DNA from: Cacajao melanocephalus
Taxonomy: Eukaryota > Chordata > Mammalia > Primates > Pitheciidae
Direction: 5' to 3'
Assembly: GCA_963573385.1 (NCBI GenBank)
Contig: CAUYLG010065829.1
Coordinates: 39,752-103,751, forward strand
DNA: 64,000 nucleotides
Shown here: positions 1 to 64,000 of the stretch, piece by piece
How the letters are laid out: every line of letters begins with the position of its first letter
Position numbering within the stretch: the stretch's first letter is position 1
Position numbers and translations under genes: made by a program
Notes under the pieces: model-generated
What the model was told of the DNA's origin: nothing
Database searches by the model: none
What the model saw: only the letters and a program-made list of their open reading frames with translations

Positions 1-3000
1 ATGTGTGCTTGGAAGCTTTGTTGAATAAAAATTTCCTGCCTTGATTATTCATCCTTTGGAGTTATTTCAAAGGGAAATACAAATAATTAAGAAGAAACTA
101 TGTTTCTGTAATCATATGTGGTTTTTCATGGCAACGAAGCACCATTTTACTTCTCACATTATACGCAGCATCACAGCAAAATTTAGCATTTATAACATTC
201 CTGGGTATCAACCAGCAGATCTGTTTATGAAGACAGGCTTCAGGGCCCCATAATTAGCACTTTTTAAATCAATAGCATGTTGTTACATAGTTTTGAAGCT
301 TGCTTATATGCTCCCATATAAAGTTGTCTCATCTAGATAAAAGAGTTCAAATACTAAATTGATGACTTTCAAAGTTAAAAGGAGAAAACATGGAGTCATC
401 TTTTAAATAAAATATGATGCAAAACCTGTTATGTAAAACTGACATAAATTGGAGTGGTTCTTACTAAAGGTAAAGGGAGAATCTTGAGCCTCCCTGTTCT
501 TCTGGCTTTAGCAGCCCTCCCAGCTAGAGTCACAGCTGCCCTGGTTTGCCCAGGATTGAAGGGGTTCCTGGAACGCATGACTTTCAGGGCTAAAACTGGG
601 AAAATCTTGGGCAAACTTGGACGAATTGTTCATCTACTTCCCCCAGATCCCAACGTAGCCCAAACTATGTAGACCACTCTCTTTGGAAACACAAGCTATA
701 TAGACAACTCAAGGAGACAAGAGCAAATTTTCTAGTGTGAAAACTGCAGAAGTCACCTTGATCAATTACTTCTGCATGACAATTTTAATAAATTGATAGC
801 TCTGTAGTCACAATTCATGATTTATACATATCTCTCTCTCTACTTCTATTTGCAATAGGAATACGATCCAATTAAATGTGCTATCAGAGTTTATAGGCCC
901 CACCTGTTTTCTGCTGATGATTATTAGGCATCATAGGTGATGGTACTTAAAGATATTTGCCTCTTCATCCAAGCATTTTGCTACTCGCTTGGACTCTAAT
1001 GATACTCTTTCTGCCATTCTTCCCTAGTTCATTAGTTTTTCAGGTTTTAGAGAGTCATACACACCTTTGAATGTCTGGTGGAAGTTTTAGCACATCAACT
1101 TCATTTTGTGTAATACTTCAGGGGTCTCCCAGATGCCCCCTAAAGCTGATTTCAAAATACTAGGTTTCTATTTTTGCCCTAATTTCTATCAAATGAGAGA
1201 AACACTTTGAACTTATAGGACATTTCCTTGAATCCAGTGCAGAAAAGCCAAGTGGCAAAATTCCGTCTATAAAAATACGGTAAGGAATCCAAAATAAAAA
1301 TCTGCTCCTCCTCTTGCTCCTTGATATTTCCTATTAATAACAGAAGTAACAAGTTACCTGAAATTTTTGCAGAAGCGAGGACAAAGATCTCTAGAAAAAG
1401 GATGTTTATAAACTGTGAGTGTTTTAATGGTTTTTCCCTCCACTGTGGTGTCAGATGTTAAACAAGAGCAGCTGCTGATAATTTGTTGTAAGTTTGGGCC
1501 ATAGAAATAAAAACTGAAAAGTAAATTTTGATTCCAATTTTCTTTTCCTTTTAACTCAACCAGGGAGCAGTTACTGCTTTATATTGATGGCCCTCTCCTT
1601 GTGTAAACATGGAGATAAGTGGAAAACTTATTTTGGGACAAGTTTCATATGTGAATGTTTAGAGCTTTAACCTGAAATGTAGTTGGAATAGTATAAACAA
1701 TTGGTTCTGAGAAGTGACCAGTTTCTTGTAATTGGAATACACCAAAATTTACCTGTCCTGAAGACCATGGGCTTCCTTTCTCTCATTCAAATTTAAAACA
1801 TCACCTTGAATTTTTGTTGATGATGAATAGTACATTAAATTTTTATAAGTGGCCACATATTTCCTAAAGATGATCATTCTTAAGAAGGTTAACCACATAA
1901 AAACAGCCTTTCAGTTTAATAGGAAAAAAACAGCTGTTGCATTCATGGTTTTTAAAATAAAGTTTCTGATTGCTTAAAGAGTATGTAATTTTTTTTTCCC
2001 ATTCCCAATTGATTATTCATTTATTGGAGTAGAGTTGAGAATAGGTTTTGGGAGTTGGACTTTGGGCAGTATTTTCACTTGGAATAATGGCAATTTGATC
2101 TTCAAGTTTGCTGGCATGTAAGGAAAGTTCTTAAGAGTCCTGCTATTTTCTTTCTCCATTCTTGGAAAACAAAGGTCGGCCTGTTGTTAAAAGTTTCCTA
2201 CCAATATAAAGAAAAACCGTAAATATTTTAAAACACGAGCAGCCCTTTATCAAAACCAGGGCTGATATTGACAAGGGCTGTTGTAAGAGTTATCAACCAA
2301 TAACAGATCGGCAGAATGTATTGTAAAATGAAGTATTATAAGTTTTAAATATAAGTGTAATGGACTTGTAGGTAATCTTCTAAAAGATTCTTCTTGATTT
2401 TTTTCTCTCCCCCCATTTTACTTTAGTCAGAAATTTTTCTGATTTCTGTTTGTGAGAGAATTATAAATCTTAGAAAACTCTGTCATCCAAAGAACAATAA
2501 TCACCCCTTCCTGCTCTTTCCGTAGGAGACTAAGGGCTGCTACTAAAAGTTTTGGATGCCTAAGGTCATCACTGTAAAACGATATTTACAACTTTTTCCT
2601 AGGTCTCAAGATATGAATCACAAACTCTATCCCTTCATAACTTGTTTTTGAAAAATTAATGTGTTTTTATTTTCATCTGGCTTAATTAATTCCCCATATA
2701 ATTCAGGCCCCATTAATGAAGACAATAGATTTAATGCAACAATAGGAAACTCTAGTTATTCCACACTCAAAATTTTACTATGTATTATTTTCTACTCATC
2801 TCACATTGTGTTTACTAAATTTTCTTTTTTATACTTCTCCTTGATTTACAATGCACTAAAAATTTATAATAATTTAAAAAATTAAAATATTAGCAATAAG
2901 TCATTTTCTAAGTCCTGGGTTAAAAATCTACCATTGGCATGTTGAGCTGGTGTTATGCTTAAGTTTAACCAGGTGTTCTATCATTGAATCTCATGATATC

Positions 3001-3022
3001 ACTGATGTTGGAATTTACACAG
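1..3022 (+). other. Intronic sequence upstream of exon A
   Basis: This AT-rich stretch has no exon I can support: no Gly-X-Y coding run flanked by splice sites was found. The only recognisable feature is a weak ancient-repeat-like block near 455-660. Open frames here are short and lack known domains. Confidence 0.6.
455..660. repeat. Possible ancient interspersed repeat, family not named
   Basis: The block containing ggtttgcccaggattgaag and, further on, gggcaaacttggacgaat resembles a common decayed mammalian repeat with internal self-similarity (two 'gtttgcc/gggcaaac' arms in inverted order). Overlapping short open frames on both strands are chance products. I cannot assign a family. Confidence 0.3.
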
Positions 3023-57727
<54,705 letters not shown>

Positions 57728-58949
57728 GTAAGTAACTGTCTCACTTACTTTGTGGGCTTAAAATAGTGTATTCTTTCTGTTTCATATCAAAGATTATTCT
57801 GCCCTGCATTGTCAAGAATCAGCCGAGGTATGTGTATTCTTAGGTTGTTGGTTTTAAGTGTTAGTATCTTGACTGTAAATTTCCATTCTGAAATAGCTTT
57901 AGGTTTTGTAGGGTATTTTTTTTAACACTTCCATATTTTATAAGTAATTATTTATTATATGTTGCCAATAATATTTTTATATTATACACCTATCCCCATT
58001 AAAGTAATCATGTATGCTAGAACAGATTAACATGACACTCTGAATTCACCTACTTGGCATGCTGTGCAGCACCTTTCATACCAGGCCACAGCTCTCCCTC
58101 TTCATCTGTGCATCTGCTTCCCACTTTGTACCCTCTCAAGTTTTTTCTAAATATGCATATGCTCAGTTGGCCACTCTCCCACACTCCAAGTCATGCTTTT
58201 GCTCATTTGGCTTCCACCTCCTGTGCTCTGAGTGAGGACTGTGAGGGAGGCTATATATGCATATGGTGCAAGGTAGATGCTCTGTTTCAGAGCCCCTCAA
58301 TCACATAGCTCGTGAAGAACCACCTCCTGAATCAATTGAGACAAATGTGACTGTTATAGCAAGCTTATGGGAACTGACTTCAGCCAATCAGATTATGGGC
58401 AAATATTAGTTTTTTTAAGGCAAAAATGGGGGAGCCTTTCATAGTTACTGATGAGTGCTATAGTCTCTTTCCCACCAAGTTGCAACTTGGGCAAGTCTGG
58501 ACCAATTTCTGTTACCAAATAGACGTCCTCTGGCAAGCAGGCACATAGCAGTCATGCCCCTGTTCTGTAAGTTCAGTGAAGTCCTTGCACTGCCCTTTTC
58601 TGAAGCTTTCGTGTACATGAAACAGTGATCATAAGCATGTGCAACAGTGTTCTAACATTAGGATTCAGTGAACAGTCTGGTTAGACTAAGGCCCTAAGGA
58701 ACATTCGGATCTGTAGTTGGACCCAGGGCCATTCAGGAATCAGGCCTAGGATACCATTCCTAAGGGTACAGACTATAGAACTCAGTAGATTCCCATACCG
58801 TGTTCACAAAAGGGAAGAAAGGCCTCTAACCTATTTCTATTTGATTAAATAGCAACCAACTGCAAAATGGGTAATTCCAGTCAGGGCAACAGATTCTACT
58901 AGGTTGCAGATTGAAATTAACACAAACATTTATACTCCATGGTCTACAT

Positions 58950-59163
58950 CAGGGGTCAGCAAACTCTGTAAAGGGCCATATACTAAATAGTTTTCTATTT
59001 GCAGGTCATCTGATTTCTGTTTCAATTACTCAACTCTGCCTTTGAAGTAGAAACATAGCCATAGACAATACTTAAATGAATGAGTATGGCTGGGTTCTGA
59101 TGAAACTTATTTACAAGAACAGATAGTGACTCGGATTTGGCCCACAGTGGTTTGCCAACCCTG
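58950..59163 (+). mobile_element. MER20-type hAT-Charlie element
   Basis: It opens caggggtcagcaaact and closes agtggtttgccaaccctg as inverted ends. The internal 'actcaactctgcctttgaag', 'agccatagacaatacttaaa' and 'cggatttggcccacagtgg' agree with MER20 over almost full length. Confidence 0.82.
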
Positions 59164-59379
59164 AATGATGCTGCTTATTTTAAAGTAAATTCCGAACAAT
59201 ACTGGACACAGTCTATCTCCTCCTGAGCATGGACTGCTACTGGGGCCTCTCCTGTTTGTGTGACTTACCACTTTGTCCCTCTCCTAGTCAATTGTCATCC
59301 CTTTCTAAAGTCTTCCGAAACAAGAGCAAGCTCAGGTTTCATCCAGGAAGTGATGCTTCAGCTGAGCCCTCCTTATAAT

Positions 59380-59608
59380 CACTGAATCACATTTCTTGTT
59401 ATATTAATATCAATGAATTCCAGTAGCATGTATTGATCATTTACTACTGAGATAGATGGTGTGGCTCTTAAGACATTGCTCCTTCTTGAGAGAAGCTCAC
59501 ATTCTTTCAGGGAGATAGGTAAGTACAAGATGCATTATGAATTTTAGCAGAGCTATGAAGGAAGCACAAAGATGATGCGATTAATTTCAGGAGATAGTAA
59601 TAGGAAAG
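59380..59608 (-). mobile_element. L2 fragment, antisense, left part
   Basis: 'tgtattgatcatttactact' and 'agaagctcacattctttcag' follow the antisense L2 order up to the point where a MaLR LTR inserted. Confidence 0.5.
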
Positions 59609-59957
59609 TGTCTTAGTCTGTTGGGGCTGCCATAACAAAAATACCATAGACTGAATGGCTTAAACAACAAACATTTATTTTTCACAGTTCTGGAGGTTGG
59701 TAAGTCTAGAACGTGGTGTTTGGTGAGGGCTTGCTTTTTGGATTTTAAACACCCACCTTCTTGTTGTGTCTTCACATGGCTGAGAGACAGCTCATCTCTC
59801 ATGTCACTTCTTACAAGGGCACTGATCCCATTCATGAGGGCTCCACCCTCATGACCTAATCACCTCCCAAAGTCCCCACCTTCAAATACCATCACACTGG
59901 GGATTCAGGTTTCAATGTATGATTTTTGGAGGGACATAAACATTTCGTTCATAACAT
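59609..59957 (-). mobile_element. Solo MaLR LTR, antisense
   Basis: 'tgtcttagtctgttggggct', 'cacagttctggaggttggta', 'ctcatgacctaatcacctcc' and 'cacactggggattcaggttt' are the reverse complement of the LTR family at 41768-42109. It interrupts an L2. Confidence 0.8.
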
Positions 59958-60640
59958 AAGGCATCACAGAGGAGGTGACATTGAGTCAAGTTTTAAGAAT
60001 AGGAGCTTTTCAAAAGAAAGGCAGGGGGAAGGGTATTCCCAGCAAAAACAAAAACAAAACAAAAAAACCTGTAGGCAAAGGGAGATTTTAAAGTGCCATG
60101 GCATTTCAAGAAAGTTGAACAAGTTCAATCTAATTGTAGTCTAGGGTGTGGGTGGCAGAGTGATGAGAGTTAAAGCTGGACAAGTAATTTAAGGATTAAA
60201 TTAAATACATTAAATGTCTTAATGTATTAAGGCAAGAAGCTTGAACTTCATATATAGGCCAGGCAGCCAGAGACAGCAGAGAAGTTTTAAAAGCAAGAGT
60301 CATATAGTCATATTTGGTTCACAGAAAGTATAGCCCTAATTGCTGTGTGAAACATACCTAGGAGAGGGAGGTGAGGAGTCTGGAGACTGAGATATGAGGT
60401 GTGATAGTCCAGGGAAGTGATAATGAGGTCCTGAAAGAAGGCAGGGCAGTGGGAATAAAAAGGAGGCACAGATTAAAAAGCCATTTCTAGGGTAGAATTA
60501 ACAGGATATAGAGATTGAAAGGATTGGATGTTAGGGAGAGAGAGGGGTTTGGGTAGGACTACTGCATTTCTAGAATGGAGATGAGATGGATTGAAACCCT
60601 GTATAGTGAGATGGAGAATATAAAAGGCCAGGTGGGTTTT
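59958..60640 (-). mobile_element. L2 fragment, antisense, right part
   Basis: 'cacagaggaggtgacattga' continues the L2 after the LTR, then 'gtgtgatagtccagggaagt' and 'gaaaggattggatgttaggg' follow the expected order. Confidence 0.6.
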
Positions 60641-61137
60641 TTTTTTTTTTAAAGAAAAATAGTGAGTTTAGTTTGCACCATGTAAAGTGGAGGTGCCTGA
60701 GGAACATCCAAGACAGTTATGACACAGAATGAGGAAAAGTAAGAACAGATGCCTCTGTATTATGTCCCAGGAAGCCTAATGGCCTTGAGAGACAAATGAC
60801 ATTAACAGACTAGGACAGTTGAAGCTTTTTAGTAGCTGGAGAGGGGAGGAAATAAGAAAAATACAACTGAAATAGTGTGAATTTTTAACACCAAGAGCCA
60901 CATGAAGGGAAACTGAACATCAGCTAGGCCTCTCTAGAGGAACTTTGACCCAGATAGTGGGACCTTGCAGTGAACTTCACCTTCTCCGATAGTGCCTTGT
61001 CTCTAGACTTTCTCACTGTGGCTCTTTTTTTAAGAAGCACAAATGCAAAACTGAATTTTTAAAAAATTATTTCCTTATAGATACTTAGTTTGAACAAATG
61101 TTTGTGCATTTATATTCACATTTAAATCTCTGACATA

Positions 61138-61310
61138 CAGTCATCCATCGTTTAATGACAGGGACACTTTCTGAGAAATGTTTTGCTAGGCAGTTTTGTT
61201 TTTGTGTGAACATCATAGAGTGTGCTCACACAAACCTACATAGTATAGCCTACTACACACCTGGGCTCTATAATTAGAGCTGTCAAAAATGTTTACTGGG
61301 TAATGCCAGA
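61138..61310 (+). mobile_element. Tigger-like DNA transposon, 5' part
   Basis: 'cagtcatccatcgtttaatg', 'gtgaacatcatagagtgtgc' and 'acatagtatagcctactaca' match the start of a common primate-genome DNA transposon. The 3' end is missing. Confidence 0.65.
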
Positions 61311-62810
61311 ATGCAGGCTATTTTACTGCACTAATGTATGACAGGTTTAAACAGAACAAAATCCTGCCTTCCACCCTTTATGAAAGCCCAAACTCAAGGT
61401 GTTCCTAAAGGCCCCCAGTAACTTTAAAATGCAAATAAATAACCTTCGGTTTAAGTATTTCAGTGTAGAGAGACCTGACAAAGAAGTGTTATTGATTCTT
61501 GGGGAGAATCAATCAACAAGGACTCCTGAGAAACCAGACAACTTGAAGGCTTCGGCTGTGGGGCCAGCTGGCAGTAGAATCCCCAGAGCCAAATTGGAGA
61601 AATTTTGACCCACACTGGTGGGAAACCGCTAAGTCTTAACACAAACACTAATGCAAATGATCATTAGCATTCATCCAGAGCAGACATACGCTCAGATTTG
61701 AAGACTTTGTCTGTAATATATGCAAAATTCTGGGTAATAAATTACGAGGAAAATGTTTGGAAAGAAAGCGAAAGACCTTTTGGGTGTGGCACCTGTTCAG
61801 CAATCCTTAACGCGCATGCATGTTCTTGGGATATTGCACTGAGTCTGTTTTCCTCCCCTTAAAGATCAGCTCAAAGGCTGAAAGTGAATGGTGATAACAC
61901 GTTTGCTAGTCCAGCTACACAGAACAGCCCTGGACTCCAGGTGTCAGCCCTCATGTGTCCCTAGACTCCTCTTTTGTGCCTTTTACTATAGTGTCCCTGC
62001 TTGGAGCTGAAGTCATCCTTCTTTTCCAAGGCAGACCAGTGTGGTAGGAGTAGAGGTGCAGAGCACAAGTCAAGGCAAGCTTGTGTTTTCAGATCTAAGA
62101 TTTATTAAAAAGAATAGAAATACAACAAACACCTCACTGAGTATACATCCCCCAGAAGTAACCAGTGTTTCCATTTGTTCATTCATTCTTGCTTCAGATA
62201 AAGTCCTAGCTTTTTCCCACCAGAGCTCCTTTTCTTCCTCTCTCCAGAGGTAACCACTATCATGAATTGGGTGTTCATGTTGTTGAATCCAACTTTTAGA
62301 GTTGGAAGGTATGTTAGGGCCTAATCTTTTTTATTTTAAAAATGATGATGTTAAAGTCTAGAGGAATTAAATAATGCAAATTTATCTCTTTCTCTTTCGT
62401 TCTTTGCATATCCTGATTAAGTTCAACCTAAAGATGTGTATAACGAAAAGATTAACCCATTGTGAATTTATTCAATGGATACTTTTTGCCTGTTCTATGC
62501 TATGGAGATAGAAAAAAAAAAGAGGTAGAGAAAGAAGAAAAGAAAGAAAGATATGACATAATTTCTCTTGTCAGGGAAGTGGTATTTATACATATGAAAC
62601 AATAAATAAGATAGTGGAGGGGAGGAAAATTTTTCTTTTTCCTCTACCCATCTTAGGATTATTAGCTAGGGCCTTGTAAATTAGACTGACAAAAGACAGA
62701 TTAACAATAGAAAAGCACACAGAAGTTTATTAACATGTAGCATATACATATAGGAGCATGGACATGAGTAGCGCAAAGGGGTGGTTAGCACTTGGCCTTA
62801 TATAGCATCT

Positions 62811-63112
<302 letters not shown>

Positions 63113-63714
63113 ATAGCATCTTAATGAAAGAATAATAGAGCTTAGAGGAGTGACAAGACAAGGAAAAGGACTTTCTAGAGCAGCAGATGCTGGGAAGGTA
63201 AACCTACGTGTGAGCTAATGGAAGATAAGGATTAGTGAATAGTTTGCTATGTAGAATCCTATGGTATGTCTCTGGGCTAAGTAAGGGTCTAGAGTCCTCT
63301 AGAGTCATTAACTCTGATTTTCCTGATAGAGAGGAGGGACACGTTTATGAATGTATATCCTGAATTTAGACAAATGAGCTTGTATCTGCTTCTCAGTTGC
63401 CTTCAGTTCAAAATAATCAATGTGCCAAAGTGGTGTATTTTGGGAGGCATATTCTGTTATTCTTCAATAGGATAGAACTAAAGGCTAAATTCTACACAAT
63501 CAGTGCTAAGTATAGAAGGGTCAGAAGGTACTGTGCATCATCTAGAAGGGGACGATCAGTACTGACTGGGTTATTGGAGAAGGTTTTGCAGATGGAGACA
63601 AATTTTTTCTAGGCTGTGGTGGAAGGGTTAATATTGAGAGCCTGAGGTAGAATAAAGAGGAAGAAGGAATGAAAGGAAATAGTGGAAAGCAAGGTTAGAA
63701 AAATGTGCAGGAGA

Positions 63715-63865
63715 CTGGGCGTGGTGGCTCATACCTGTATTACCAGCTACTTGGGAAGCTGAGTTATGAGAATTGCTTAAAGCTGGGAGGTGGAGGTTGT
63801 AGTGAGCCAAGATTGTGCCACTGCACGATCCAGCCTGGGCAACAGAGCGAGACGCTGTCTCAAAA
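63715..63865 (+). mobile_element. Alu with internal deletion
   Basis: The head 'actgggcgtggtggctcata' is joined early to right-monomer sequence ('ccagctacttgggaagctga'), ending gagacgctgtctcaaa. The middle portion is lost. Confidence 0.9.
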
Positions 63866-63920
63866 ATACAATACAATACAATACAATACAATACAATACA
63901 ATACAATACAATACAATACA
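63866..63920 (+). repeat. (ATACA)11 pentanucleotide microsatellite in an Alu tail
   Basis: Eleven perfect ATACA units (55 bp) replace the usual A tail of the preceding Alu. They create an artefactual repetitive open frame on both strands. Confidence 0.95.
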
Positions 63921-64000
63921 AGTTAAAGAGTCACAGTGAAATATACAGAATGATCATAATATAGTATATTTTAAAATAGTATATAGCATAGAAAACCAAA

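Noticed and set aside
63628..63926. Open frames with repeated CIVLY or NTIQY units
   Set aside because: They are translations of the (ATACA)n microsatellite and the adjacent Alu.

Overview
This window is primate nuclear DNA, most likely human. It carries many Alu elements with target-site duplications, a 5'-truncated young-type L1, a MADE1 palindrome, old L2, MIR and L1M remnants, MaLR LTRs and Tigger/hAT fossils. It has long AT-rich introns and no bacterial-style gene packing. Only one protein-coding gene is supported, on the + strand. I find ten of its exons: seven short collagenous exons (3023-48390), a 37-nt linker exon (53544-53580), a 549-nt von Willebrand factor A (vWA) exon (55514-56062) and a 158-nt acidic, Ser/Thr-rich exon (57570-57727). 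They splice into one open frame of 1206 nt, exactly 402 codons. All splice sites are consistent, including one GC-AG intron. The gene starts before the window and continues past its right end.

The best identification is COL28A1, the collagen XXVIII alpha-1 chain. The reasons are a Gly-X-Y domain with repeated one-residue G-x-G imperfections, followed directly by a Cys-rich hinge, a C-terminal vWA domain and an acidic linker that in this family leads to a Kunitz domain. The Kunitz exon is not in the window. Collagen VI chains also end in vWA domains, but the fixed G-x-G pattern fits them less well.

Layout: 1-3022 is upstream intron. 3023-3254 holds two exons 94 nt apart. 3255-15177 is a 12-kb intron with L2, Alu, MIR, L1M and microsatellites. 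15178-17472 holds two more 69-nt exons. 17473-47447 is a 30-kb repeat-rich intron. 47448-48390 is a compact cluster of three collagenous exons. 53544-57727 encodes the hinge, the vWA domain and the linker. 57728-64000 is intron with MER20, a MaLR LTR, L2, an Alu and an (AATAC)n repeat.

The most interesting signals are these. Five successive 69-nt exons carry the G-x-G imperfection at exactly the same codon. Two independent local DNA duplications are present: one flanks an in-frame exon as direct repeats, and the other can be polarised by an Alu target-site duplication. A MADE1 palindrome has one partly duplicated arm. A long hairpin lies at the edge of an L2. The vWA exon reads through its donor to a stop followed closely by ATTAAA, which could give a Kunitz-less isoform. 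I did not find an unknown biological system beyond these.
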